Part shown: positions 27,181 through 35,924 of the stretch, piece by piece | Layout of the letters: each line of letters starts with the position of its first letter | Position numbering within the stretch: position 1 is the first letter of the stretch | DNA from: Chitinophagaceae bacterium | GTDB taxonomy: Bacteria > Bacteroidota > Bacteroidia > Chitinophagales > Chitinophagaceae | Direction: 5' to 3' | DNA: 64,000 nucleotides | NCBI GenBank assembly: GCA_019752045.1 | Contig: JAIEMP010000005.1 | Coordinates: 281,384-345,383, forward strand | Made by a program: the position numbers and the translations under genes | The notes under the pieces: model-generated | The model's database searches: none | What the model was told of the DNA's origin: nothing | Seen by the model: the letters and a program-made list of their open reading frames with translations, nothing else

Positions 27181-28851
27181 TTACAAACTCACCCCACGTT
27201 TCCATGGAATGAAATCATCCTGGTTCAATATCACCGCTTTTGGTGTTACTTCGCCGCTTGCTGCCTTAATACAATATTCAAGAATGGCTTCACCCATTTC
27301 TTCAATTGTTTTTTCACCTTCAATCACCGGCCCGCAATCAATATCAATGATATCGTTCATGCGTTTGGTGAGATTACTGTTGGTTGAAACTTTAATGGTT
27401 GGACAAACAGGATTTCCTGTTGGTGTGCCAAGTCCTGTTGTAAACAAGATCAATGTAGCACCACTTGCAGCTTTACCAGTAGTTGCTTCCACATCATTAC
27501 CGGGTGTGCAAACCAAACTCAAGCCTGGTTTTGTTGCAGGTTCCGTATAGTCCAATACATCAACCACCGGTGAAGAGCCGCCTTTCTTTGCAGCACCTGC
27601 ACTTTTAATGGCATCAGTAATTAATCCATCTTTAATATTACCGGGCGAAGGATTCATATGAAAACCAGAACCAACTTTCAACGCCTGGTCGTTATAAGCT
27701 GTCATTAAGTGAATGAACTTCTCTGCACTTTCTTTTTCTTTTGTACGATCGATGAGCTCTTGTTCAACACCACATAACTCAGGAAACTCAGCCAATAATA
27801 TTTTACCACCTAGTGCAACAACAAGATCTGATGCATAACCAACAGCAGGATTAGCAGAGATACCACTAAAGCCATCACTGCCACCACACTTCACACCAAT
27901 ACAAAGTTTATCGAGTGATGCAGGTTGACGTTCGAGTTTGTTGATCTCGATCAATCCTTCAAATGTTTTACGGATTGCTTCAGCAATTAATTGCTCTTCG
28001 CTCTGCGATTGCTGTTGTTCAAAAACATATAGCGGTTTATCAAAGTTGGCGTTTTGTTTTTTTAGATCATCTTTGAAATCCTGTACTTGCAAATTCTGAC
28101 AACCTAAACTCAAAACCGTTACACCGCCAACGTTTGGATGATCAGCATAAGCGGCTAGTAATTTACTCAACACAGCAGCATCCTGGCGAATACCACCGCA
28201 GCCACCCTGGTGATTTAAAAACTTTATACCGTCAACATTTTTAAACGGACGAAGCCCCCTCCCCGAACTAAGTTCCTTCCCTCCGGGAACCCCCAAAGGG
28301 GGAGGAGCAAGACTCAGAGACTGTAAGTCTTCTCCATTTTTGTAAGCTTCCAGTAGCGATTTTGTATAGGCTTTATATTTTTCTGTTACTGCATAACCTA
28401 ATTCGTTATGCATGGCTTCACGTATCACATCAAGATTTCTGTTCTCACAAAAAACTGTGGGGATGAACAGCCAGTAATTGGCAGTACCTACACGGCCATC
28501 GCTGCGCAGGTAACCATTAAATGTTTTTCCCTGAAACTTTGAAACATCAGGTGGCTGCCATTCGTAGTGCGAAGGACGGTATGCAAATGGAAGTGCGGCA
28601 TGTTTCAGATTTTCTGTTGTCATCAATCCGCCAGCAGGAATAAGTTTTTGCGCCTTACCTACCAACACACCATACATAATGGCGTCATCACCCGGCTGCA
28701 TTTCTTTTTCAAAGAATTTATGTTTTGCATTGATATCGTCCTGCAACACATACTCGTTACCCTGGAATGAAATGGTTTCTCCTTTTTTCAAATTGGTCAA
28801 CGCAACAATGACGTTGTCCTTTGGATGTACTTTTAAAACTTTATGCTTCAT
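27181..28851 (-). CDS. uxaA: Altronate dehydratase (UxaA) with in-frame palindromic insert
   Basis: 556 residues. An N-terminal SAF domain (about 1-75) is followed by the dehydratase part with NHQGGCGG, LSLGCQNLQ and KCGGSDGFSGISANPAVG, whose Cys residues suit the iron-dependent UxaA/GarD family. It dehydrates altronate to KDG. Residues about 181-201 (LAPPPLGVPGGKELSSGRGL, one residue trimmed) look foreign: they are encoded by a C-rich palindromic repeat and split a stretch that normally runs straight into the FxNVDGIKFLNHQGG core. The frame stays open, so the protein may still work with a surface loop. Confidence in family is high; effect of the insert is untested. Confidence 0.9.
   Translation of the reverse strand: MKHKVLKVHPKDNVIVALTNLKKGETISFQGNEYVLQDDINAKHKFFEKEMQPGDDAIMYGVLVGKAQKLIPAGGLMTTENLKHAALPFAYRPSHYEWQPPDVSKFQGKTFNGYLRSDGRVGTANYWLFIPTVFCENRNLDVIREAMHNELGYAVTEKYKAYTKSLLEAYKNGEDLQSLSLAPPPLGVPGGKELSSGRGLRPFKNVDGIKFLNHQGGCGGIRQDAAVLSKLLAAYADHPNVGGVTVLSLGCQNLQVQDFKDDLKKQNANFDKPLYVFEQQQSQSEEQLIAEAIRKTFEGLIEINKLERQPASLDKLCIGVKCGGSDGFSGISANPAVGYASDLVVALGGKILLAEFPELCGVEQELIDRTKEKESAEKFIHLMTAYNDQALKVGSGFHMNPSPGNIKDGLITDAIKSAGAAKKGGSSPVVDVLDYTEPATKPGLSLVCTPGNDVEATTGKAASGATLILFTTGLGTPTGNPVCPTIKVSTNSNLTKRMNDIIDIDCGPVIEGEKTIEEMGEAILEYCIKAASGEVTPKAVILNQDDFIPWKRGVSL
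28251..28308. repeat. Palindromic repeat inside uxaA
   Basis: A 58-bp C-rich block with nested dyads: CCCCTCC/GGAGG outside, GTTCC/GGAAC in the middle and CCCCC-AAA-GGGGG at one end. It keeps the uxaA frame open. It shares its style and the piece CGAACT..GTTCCT with the intergenic repeat at 28855-28920. Confidence 0.75.
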
Positions 28852-28854
28852 TTG

Positions 28855-29050
28855 CCTCTCCTTCTCGAACTGCGTTCCTAACTTTCGCTTTGCTCAGTTA
28901 CCTCTCCGGTAGAGAGGAAGCGGTTCTTTTGAATATGAATGATTTTTTAGTTCTTCCACTTCATCTGCATTTCACTATCTGGCTTTTAGTAAATACAGAT
29001 GCTTCATTTTTATTTTGATGTTGCCTTTCAGCCTCCCCTACCGGGGGAGG
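28855..29050. repeat. Intergenic palindromic repeats between uxaB and uxaA
   Basis: Two repeat copies lie in the 211-bp spacer. CCTCTC-cggta-GAGAGG is at 28901-28917, and CCTCCCC-tac-CGGGGGAGG (one G unpaired) at 29032-29050, next to the uxaB stop. The first has the same design as CTTCTC-ccgta-GAGAAG at 37393-37409. No promoter is obvious. Confidence 0.7.
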
Positions 29051-29062
29051 TTGGAGGGGGCG

Positions 29063-30604
29063 TTATGCTTCATTACTCTCTACTTTATCTCTGTTTAACT
29101 GGTAATTTTTTACAGTGTTCAACACACCTTCTTCCATCATCGCATCTATATAAGAACTCACTGCAAATGCAAAACCGGGTAATTCTGAAAGATCATGTCC
29201 GAGTATCTGTTCATTCGCCAATGCCTTCTTCACTACATCTGATGGTTTATTGTTTTTCCATAGTTGATGGAAATAACCTGCGTGTTCATCCTGTATCGGG
29301 TAAACTACACCGTTAGCTTCACCATAGTAGGTGCCGCTTTCGCTATGCTCACACTTCATAAATAAAATATATGCTGCAAAACCCAATGCCATCGAACCGG
29401 GAACATACAGATCCTGTTCAAAATGTTTAAGCAGTAAAGGTATGTTACGCATGCGCATTTTATGTGAATAATTCAGCGTAATACTGATCCATTTATGATC
29501 GATAAACGGGTTGCGGAAACGGTCAATAACGTTACCGGAAAACTCACGTGCTTCCAGCACCGAAATTGTTTCATTGCTCACACAGGGCGCTATCTCATGA
29601 TGCATGAGGTCATACACATATAAACCCATTGTTTTGTTTTCCATTGCTTCTTTTACAGTTTCAAAACCTGCAAGGAAAGCAATACCACAAGAGAATGTAT
29701 GTGTGCCATTGAGTAAACGCAATTTCAGTTCACGCTGTTTATTAATATCATTTGTAATGACAACGCCTTCATCTGCTTTTGCAAAACTCAATACCTCTTT
29801 TACTTTTGGATTTGATGTTTCAATGGCCCACAAACTGTAAGGTTCACTCATGATCATTAGTTCGTCTGTGAAACCAAGTTTTGCTTCGGTTGCTTTTTGT
29901 TGTGCAACGGGAAGTTTGCCGGGCACAATACGATCGACCAAAGAATTGCAGAATGTATTTGCATTCTCCAGCCAATCGATAAATGCATAATCGAGGTTAT
30001 TGAGATGCGCCAGTTCCATGACGATGGCCTGAAGCTTTGTTCCATTGTCAGTGATCAGTTCTGTTGGTACGATCACCATTCCTTTATTTGCATCGCCATT
30101 AAATGCTTTGTAACGTTCATGCAGGAAGGCAAGCAGTTTGCCCGGGAACGATATGGGCGGATTGTTAGTGATCTTATCTTCTTCCACCAACACAATTCCA
30201 ACTTCTGTTGTATTAGAGATGATGATCTCCATTTCAGGATTAGAAGCACAATCCAATATCTGCTGCCATTGCGATTTTGCAGAAAGCACACGACTCACAG
30301 ATGAGTTGATGATATACTCTTCAGTTATTTTTTGCTGACGAATACCGCTGATGCAATGTGTAAATAAACCATCCTGTACTTCATACGCATCAGTTCCACC
30401 ACTGTCGGTTGATTTTACAATCACTACACGGCCATTGAAAATGCCTTTTTTATTTGCCTTGTCGATAAAGTAATCGGGCAAACCACGTAACAAAACACCT
30501 GTACCAAACTGAAGTACTTTTTCTGGCAATGCAAACAATGCATCTGCAGGAACAGACTGTATTGTGCCGTTTAATTTCGATAACGTTTCTTTTGATAACT
30601 GCAT
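29063..30604 (-). CDS. uxaB: Tagaturonate reductase (UxaB, mannitol dehydrogenase family)
   Basis: 513 residues. The N-terminal NAD-binding part includes LQFGTGVLLRGLPDYFID and VVIVKSTDSGG; the C-terminal part has LRLLNGTHTFSCGIAFLAG, with the family Lys/Asn/His region typical of polyol dehydrogenases. It reduces tagaturonate to altronate with NADH. With UxaC before and UxaA after it in the pathway, the galacturonate branch is complete in this locus. Confidence 0.92.
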   Translation of the reverse strand: MQLSKETLSKLNGTIQSVPADALFALPEKVLQFGTGVLLRGLPDYFIDKANKKGIFNGRVVIVKSTDSGGTDAYEVQDGLFTHCISGIRQQKITEEYIINSSVSRVLSAKSQWQQILDCASNPEMEIIISNTTEVGIVLVEEDKITNNPPISFPGKLLAFLHERYKAFNGDANKGMVIVPTELITDNGTKLQAIVMELAHLNNLDYAFIDWLENANTFCNSLVDRIVPGKLPVAQQKATEAKLGFTDELMIMSEPYSLWAIETSNPKVKEVLSFAKADEGVVITNDINKQRELKLRLLNGTHTFSCGIAFLAGFETVKEAMENKTMGLYVYDLMHHEIAPCVSNETISVLEAREFSGNVIDRFRNPFIDHKWISITLNYSHKMRMRNIPLLLKHFEQDLYVPGSMALGFAAYILFMKCEHSESGTYYGEANGVVYPIQDEHAGYFHQLWKNNKPSDVVKKALANEQILGHDLSELPGFAFAVSSYIDAMMEEGVLNTVKNYQLNRDKVESNEA

Positions 30605-30675
30605 CTTGTGCTCACTTTAAATTTGTAACTGAACAGGAATGATCTTCTTGTTTGATGATCACAACCCTTCTAATT

Positions 30676-31680
30676 CTAAGGTTTCCATCTTTCACCAAAC
30701 ACCCATTGTGCATTGATCTTTTGAACCAATTCCTTACTGATATTATTTTTGAACCAGGTATAATCGCCTGCTTTCCGGTGACAATTGTAATAGTAGATCC
30801 GTTCGCCCCATTGAATGGTATTACTTGTTGCAACACGATAGATGGGCGCATCTTTCATGTTATCTGCAAACAAACAATTGATGAGATAAAACTGTGCATC
30901 ACGATGATAGCGACCCAACAGAAATCCATCATAACCTTTGAATCTGCAATTCAACAAAACGGTTTTCGAATCTTCGTGTTTTGAACCATCATGCCATATT
31001 GCAGCAGAGCCGGTGTTGGCAATAAACTCACAGTTCTCTGCAAATGCCCAGCCACGTGGACAATAAAAATCAACACCACCTTCCATTACACAATCTTTAA
31101 AATACCACATGCCATTTTCAACTTCCCATGGACTGACTGTATCACCAGCATAAGCTTTGAAATAACAGTTGATGGCTTTTAATCTTGTACAGCCCATGGT
31201 TCGCAGTGCCATCTGGTGACCACCCTTTGTGATCGTTTTTTTCTTTGTCACCGTGTCAGCAGCACAGTCAACAACTCTGTCTTGTAAAAAATCAAAACCA
31301 TAGCTGTTGCTAACGGTGAGGTTTTTCAATGTAATATCATTGGCGCCAACATTCATGGTGGCAACTCCCCAATCATCTATATGATCGCAGCGCCACTCAT
31401 CTCTTGCAATGGCAGCTGTAATAACAGTTGTTGTTCTGTCTTCGCCTTCGAGTACGAGATTATTTTTCTTGATGAAGATCTTTTCTTTGTAGATACCCTT
31501 CTTAATATAGATCGATCTTATAACTGCTGATGAATCACTTAGACTGTTGATCGCTTCCTGTACTGTTGTATAATTTCCACTTCCATCCTGTGCAACTATT
31601 AATTTTGTTTGACTGTTTGCTGAAAAGCTGATCAGCAAAACAAGGATGAAACTTTTTATTATCGTCAGCTTCTTTCTCAT
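30676..31680 (-). CDS. Divergent CE8 pectinesterase-family protein
   Basis: 334 residues with a signal peptide (IIKSFILVLLISFSANSQ) and a right-handed beta-helix. The N-terminal DGSGNYTTVQEAINSL and GIYKEKIFI match CE8 pectin methylesterases. The usual active-site motifs are altered: QDTL becomes GDTVSPW (about 178), DFIFG becomes DFYCPRG (about 202) and LGRPW becomes LGRYH (about 257). Both acidic residues and the Arg remain, so activity is possible but on a different substrate form. Its stop/start overlap with the GH105 gene (ATGA at 31677-31680) shows coupling. Confidence 0.82.
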   Translation of the reverse strand: MRKKLTIIKSFILVLLISFSANSQTKLIVAQDGSGNYTTVQEAINSLSDSSAVIRSIYIKKGIYKEKIFIKKNNLVLEGEDRTTTVITAAIARDEWRCDHIDDWGVATMNVGANDITLKNLTVSNSYGFDFLQDRVVDCAADTVTKKKTITKGGHQMALRTMGCTRLKAINCYFKAYAGDTVSPWEVENGMWYFKDCVMEGGVDFYCPRGWAFAENCEFIANTGSAAIWHDGSKHEDSKTVLLNCRFKGYDGFLLGRYHRDAQFYLINCLFADNMKDAPIYRVATSNTIQWGERIYYYNCHRKAGDYTWFKNNISKELVQKINAQWVFGERWKP

Positions 31681-33602
31681 TTCTTAACGGCCTGCTGCAG
31701 TAACCATTTCACCAGGTCTTCTGCCGCTTTATAGTTTTCAAAATCGGCAGGTAATAATTTCCGGTTATCGATGTATTCATTATAGATCCAGGGATCGCCA
31801 ACTGCAAACACTGTTCCCTTGCCATATTTGGTAACGGCAACGATCACGGCATTGTCTTTTGTTACCAATGCTTTTGCCGGAGCTTTCACCGTCAGTTCAC
31901 TGAGCTCTTTCAGGAACATTCTTTTTGTTGTTTTGAAAACGGGATTATTTGTGCCGGGCAATACTTCACCTTGTACATAGGTATCATTCTTCACCATGTT
32001 CAGACTGTTGTTGGTGAAGTTGATTCCAAATTTATTTGCAAGAAGATTTAAATGTGGCAGATCACAGTTGTTACTGTCGTTCGCCAATATCACCAACACG
32101 CCACCTGCGTTTACCCAATTGCTGATAGCAGTTACATCAGTTGCAGTAACATAATTGGGGTTTGGATTATCTCTTACATGATCGGGATCAACAATTACAT
32201 AAACCGATGCTTTACTGAGATTGCCTGCAGTTGGCGCAACATCTAATGATTTAAGATTGGCACCGTAACGTTCAAAAATAGTTCCCAATGTATAATAACC
32301 GCCATGACTTCTTTCTTCCCATGTATAATGCCAGTAATTCATTTTATCACCTGCATCTTTCTTTTTTTCACTGTTAAACCAGCGGTCGAGAACAACTGTT
32401 TTTCCTTTGCCTATTGATTGTGTGGGTAACTGTTCCATTTCACCTGCAGCCAATAAAAAAGCACCAACACCTTTTGCATCGTTCACAATTACATCTTCAC
32501 TCATGTAGTATGCAAAACTTCCATCACGGTAAGGTTTACCACCGAGGCCTGATACTTTTACAGTGCCATGTAAATTCGTTTGTCTGCCTGTCCCGCCGCT
32601 GGCGGGATTTTCTTCTTTGATGAAACGTTTTACAATTCCATCGTATCCTTTTTTTGCAATCGAAAGTTTAGCAGCAGGTAAATAACCTTTGCGAACACCT
32701 TTTGCAACTGCATATACAAATTGAGAAGAAGCAGATGCTTCAAAATAGTTTTTTTCTTTACCGGGACCATTGTAATTCATTACATCGTACCACAAACCTG
32801 TTGCTGGGTCCTGTTGTTTTTCGATGGCATTCACCAATCGGTTCAATATTGCAATGAGATCTTTACGTTTTGGATGATCAGCAGGGAAGTAGTCGAGTGC
32901 ATCAACCAATGCATCAGCATACCAACCCATTGCCCTTGCCCAGAAATGTGGCGAAGTGCCTGTTGTTTTATTGGCCCATTGCTGTTCTTTACTTTCGTCC
33001 CATGCATGATAGAGTAACCCGCTTTGCGGGTCACGTGCATGTTGCTCCATCCAGATAAACTGATTGGCAATATCATTAAAGGCTGTGTCTTCGTGAAAGA
33101 GCATGGCATACTCAGCATAGAACGGAGCACCCATATACAAACCATCCAACCACATCTGGTTGGTGTAAATTTTCTTGTGCCAGAAACCACCTTCTTTTGT
33201 ACGTGGATGTGTGCGTAACTGATCACGGAGATGCATAGCTGCTTTCTTGTATTTCTCTGCCCCGGTTATCCGATACAGCATTAACACCAGCTTGCCATTG
33301 TTTACATGATCGATGTTGTATTCTTCTGCTTCATATCCTTTAATTGTTCCATCGTTCTGTACAAAATAATCCATGCGGTTTTTGATGGAATTGTAATAAG
33401 CCACATTACCTGTACGCATCCAAAGGCTTTCAAAACCTTTCAACACCACGCCCATATCGTAGCTCCATTTGGTTCTGCTTCCGATGGGTAAACTGTCGGG
33501 CCAGATCTTATCAACTGTTGCAGCAACCTTCTCACTATACTTTATTTGAGCAGTTGACTGAAGCGTAATTGCAAGTAGTACTATTGTAATAAGTTTCTTC
33601 AT
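31677..33602 (-). CDS. GH105/GH88-type unsaturated uronyl hydrolase with C-terminal DUF4350-like domain
   Basis: 641 residues. Signal peptide, then an (alpha/alpha)6-barrel glycosidase (about 25-380; EEYNIDHVNNGK, MWLDGLYMGAPFYAEY, WARAMGWYADALVDAL), which removes unsaturated galacturonate from lyase-made oligosaccharides. The C-terminal 240 residues (AISNWVNAGGVLVILANDSN, KYGKGTVFAVGDPWIYNEY) resemble a DUF4350/GATase-like accessory domain. Residues 331-340 (NPASGGTGRQ) are encoded by a perfect palindrome and look inserted before the conserved NLHGTVKVSGLGG. Confidence 0.88.
   Translation of the reverse strand: MKKLITIVLLAITLQSTAQIKYSEKVAATVDKIWPDSLPIGSRTKWSYDMGVVLKGFESLWMRTGNVAYYNSIKNRMDYFVQNDGTIKGYEAEEYNIDHVNNGKLVLMLYRITGAEKYKKAAMHLRDQLRTHPRTKEGGFWHKKIYTNQMWLDGLYMGAPFYAEYAMLFHEDTAFNDIANQFIWMEQHARDPQSGLLYHAWDESKEQQWANKTTGTSPHFWARAMGWYADALVDALDYFPADHPKRKDLIAILNRLVNAIEKQQDPATGLWYDVMNYNGPGKEKNYFEASASSQFVYAVAKGVRKGYLPAAKLSIAKKGYDGIVKRFIKEENPASGGTGRQTNLHGTVKVSGLGGKPYRDGSFAYYMSEDVIVNDAKGVGAFLLAAGEMEQLPTQSIGKGKTVVLDRWFNSEKKKDAGDKMNYWHYTWEERSHGGYYTLGTIFERYGANLKSLDVAPTAGNLSKASVYVIVDPDHVRDNPNPNYVTATDVTAISNWVNAGGVLVILANDSNNCDLPHLNLLANKFGINFTNNSLNMVKNDTYVQGEVLPGTNNPVFKTTKRMFLKELSELTVKAPAKALVTKDNAVIVAVTKYGKGTVFAVGDPWIYNEYIDNRKLLPADFENYKAAEDLVKWLLQQAVKK
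32591..32607. repeat. Palindromic repeat inside the GH105 gene
   Basis: TCCCGCC-gct-GGCGGGA, a perfect 7-bp stem, with the flanking CCTG typical of this dispersed repeat type. It encodes NPASGG in frame. Confidence 0.65.
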
Positions 33603-33641
33603 GTTCCTTTTTTATATGCGTCGTTTATATCCTGGTCAATC

Positions 33642-35285
33642 TTACCATTTAATTTCTTTAACATCGGCTCCAAACTCAGTAAGCAACTTTTGTTTTGAAT
33701 TTGCACCATTCGTATTTTTTATGGTGATGTTCTTTACACGATCGCCACTTACACGAAACAATATTTCGCTGCCGTCTTTGTAAGTGATTTTGTCAAATGA
33801 AATATTATCGCTGTTGAGAATATCTACTACCGGGTTTGTGTTGGCAGAAATGATCTGAATGTTTTTGAACGTAATATCACTTGCTTCCTGCACATCAATT
33901 CCTTTATCGGCCTGAATAACCATGTTCTCCAGTACAATATCCTTGATATGCATCTCCGGAAGTCCTCTCACAAAAATGCCTTTGGCAGCACCATTGCAAT
34001 ACACATTGCTGATATGAAAGTTTCTAAATACCGGTGTTGTTTCATCAACCGGTTTCACTTCCACTTTTGGTAATTCTCTTTTTTCGCCTAAGAGGGGAAC
34101 AGGATCTTTCGCCATGTAATACATATCAAACAAAATGGCTTCGGCAGGAATATCTTTCATGTAGATGTCTTTAATGAAAATATTTTCTACCACGCCACCA
34201 CGACCTCTTGTTGTTTTAAAACGCAAACCAATATCGGTACCGATAAATGTGCAATTGCTGATGTACATGTTTTTTGCGCCACCACTCATTTCACTTCCAA
34301 TTACAAAACCACCATGCGATGCATACACTGTACAACCACGAATGATCACATTTTGTGTTGGCATGGCACGCTTGCGACCTTCTGCATCACGGCCACTCTT
34401 CATACACAATGCATCATCACCCACATCAAACACAGAATTTTCGATGAGTACATTGCTGCAGCTTTCTACATCAATGCCATCACCATTTTGTGCATACCAG
34501 GGGTTTTTTACAAAGATGTTGCGAACAGTTAAATGTTCACTCATTAACGGATGTAAACACCATGCTGCTGAGTTTTGAAAGGTTACACCCTCAAGTAAAA
34601 TGTATTTACATTCGGTGATTAGCACCATATTAGGACGAAGAAAATCTTTGATGCTTTCGTAATAAGCAGCATCACGTTCAGGTTTAATCTCGCCGGGGTT
34701 TGCAGGTCCTTTGCTTGCTTTCATAAAAGCTTCAGAAGGATACCATGTTTTTTTATCATCACTTACCACGCCACCACTCCCAACTAATTTTTTCCATTGA
34801 CCTGCAGTAAGTTTATCGCTTTTTACTGCACGCCATCCATCACCATTACCATCAACAATTCCTTTACCTGTAATAGCGATGTTTGTTACTCCGGTTGCAG
34901 AGATAGGAGATTGGTTACGCATCTGCGGCAGACCTTCCCAGTTTGCTTTTACTAATGGATATTGCGATTTATCTGCTGTAAACAATAACGTAGATCCTGT
35001 TGCTAAATGCAGATTCACATTACTCTTTAATACTATTGGACCAGTTAACCATAAACCTGCAGGAACCAATACCACACCACCACCTTTTTTATTACAGGCA
35101 TCAATGGCATTGTTAATGGCTTTTGTGTTAAGTTTGTTACCATCGGCTACCGCACCAAACTTTTTAATGTTGATCGTATCCTTTTTGAATTTGGGAGCAA
35201 TGATCACCGGCAACTTTGTATTGAATTGTGCAAAGGAGCAGATTGAAACGGCAACTAGAACTGATATAAGAATCGTTTTTTTCAT
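33642..35285 (-). CDS. GH28 polygalacturonase
   Basis: 547 residues with a signal peptide and a parallel beta-helix. The GH28 active-site series is present: NGDGIDVES (about 267), GDDALCMKSGRD (about 288), SHGGFVIGSE (about 323) and RFKTTRGRGG (about 358), so the three Asp, the His and the Arg/Lys pair are kept. It hydrolyses alpha-1,4-galacturonide bonds in homogalacturonan, giving galacturonate for ExuT-type uptake. An operator-like palindrome and -7-like box upstream suggest its own promoter within the locus. Confidence 0.92.
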   Translation of the reverse strand: MKKTILISVLVAVSICSFAQFNTKLPVIIAPKFKKDTINIKKFGAVADGNKLNTKAINNAIDACNKKGGGVVLVPAGLWLTGPIVLKSNVNLHLATGSTLLFTADKSQYPLVKANWEGLPQMRNQSPISATGVTNIAITGKGIVDGNGDGWRAVKSDKLTAGQWKKLVGSGGVVSDDKKTWYPSEAFMKASKGPANPGEIKPERDAAYYESIKDFLRPNMVLITECKYILLEGVTFQNSAAWCLHPLMSEHLTVRNIFVKNPWYAQNGDGIDVESCSNVLIENSVFDVGDDALCMKSGRDAEGRKRAMPTQNVIIRGCTVYASHGGFVIGSEMSGGAKNMYISNCTFIGTDIGLRFKTTRGRGGVVENIFIKDIYMKDIPAEAILFDMYYMAKDPVPLLGEKRELPKVEVKPVDETTPVFRNFHISNVYCNGAAKGIFVRGLPEMHIKDIVLENMVIQADKGIDVQEASDITFKNIQIISANTNPVVDILNSDNISFDKITYKDGSEILFRVSGDRVKNITIKNTNGANSKQKLLTEFGADVKEIKW

Positions 35286-35334
35286 TATAGCTGGAATCGT
35301 TAAAAGGTAGAAATGACGCTGGTTTCCGATTATG

Positions 35335-35342
35335 CAAGTTTA
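35335..35342 (-). promoter_or_regulatory. Promoter-like -7 box upstream of GH28 gene
   Basis: TAAACTTG on the minus strand, one base from TAnnTTTG, about 50 bp before the GH28 start codon. The same kind of box (TAGACTTG) sits at the same distance from the matching palindrome upstream of susC. Confidence 0.4.
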
Positions 35343-35378
35343 CCCTTAAGCGCCAGCATATTCAAGCAAATAGAGGTG

Positions 35379-35408
35379 TTTATTTACGCAATCGTTATCG
35401 TGAACGCT
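35379..35408. promoter_or_regulatory. Operator-like palindrome upstream of GH28 gene
   Basis: TTTATTTACGCAATCGTT followed by ATCGTGAACGCT. The dyad ATCGTT / AACGCT (35391-35408) has one mismatch against the perfect copy at 51840-51857. It probably binds the LacI-family protein encoded at 52013. Confidence 0.6.
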
Positions 35409-35460
35409 CTCTTACAAATTTCAATCAGAATGAAGCATTTTCCGTCCTGTACCCGCCTGC

Positions 35461-35904
35461 TCAGGAAGTAAGTTTTACGGCTTGCCGTGCAATTAATTTC
35501 CAGCCGCCGTTTTGTTTTTGCCAAACCAACAAGATCTTTAAATGTACTTCTCCGGGTTTGTTATTATCGTTGGTTGTTCCATGTAATTCATGACGTACTA
35601 TAGCAGTATTACCGCTAATGCTGATGGTTTGATTTTTTAGCTCCATTGTTACAAAATCAGATTGACCGCTGACAAACTTTTGAACAAATTCTGCTTTGCC
35701 TTCAACATGCCCGCCGGAATGGCCGTAACTGAGTTCATTGGCAGTAATTGCTTCCAGTGCTGTTTTTTCACCACTCAGCATGGCTTGCTTCAGTTGTTCA
35801 ACCGCCGCAGCAACCTGGGCTTCTTTCTTTGACTGTGCAAAAACCATAGCCGCCAAGATGCTGAAAATGAATAGCAGGGAATATTTCCTGTAGTTGAAAG
35901 CCAT
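35461..35904 (-). CDS. Exported NTF2/SnoaL-like (DUF4440-type) protein
   Basis: 147 residues. Signal peptide (SLLFIFSILAAMVFAQ), then an NTF2-like cone fold: the VEQLKQAMLSGEKTALEAIT helix, ELSYGHSGGHVEGKAEFVQK and the closing strand pair VHLKILLVWQKQNGGWKLIAR. Members often act as small-molecule binding or accessory domains and occur in sugar-degradation loci. No catalytic role can be assigned. It lies 20 bp downstream of the oxidoreductase gene. Confidence 0.78.
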   Translation of the reverse strand: MAFNYRKYSLLFIFSILAAMVFAQSKKEAQVAAAVEQLKQAMLSGEKTALEAITANELSYGHSGGHVEGKAEFVQKFVSGQSDFVTMELKNQTISISGNTAIVRHELHGTTNDNNKPGEVHLKILLVWQKQNGGWKLIARQAVKLTS

Positions 35905-35924
35905 TATAGGATCGTTTAAGTTTT

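Noticed and set aside
33017..33036. CCCGCTTTGCGGG dyad in the GH105 gene
   Set aside because: It encodes DPQSGLLYHAWDES, a conserved family stretch, so it is chance and not an insertion.
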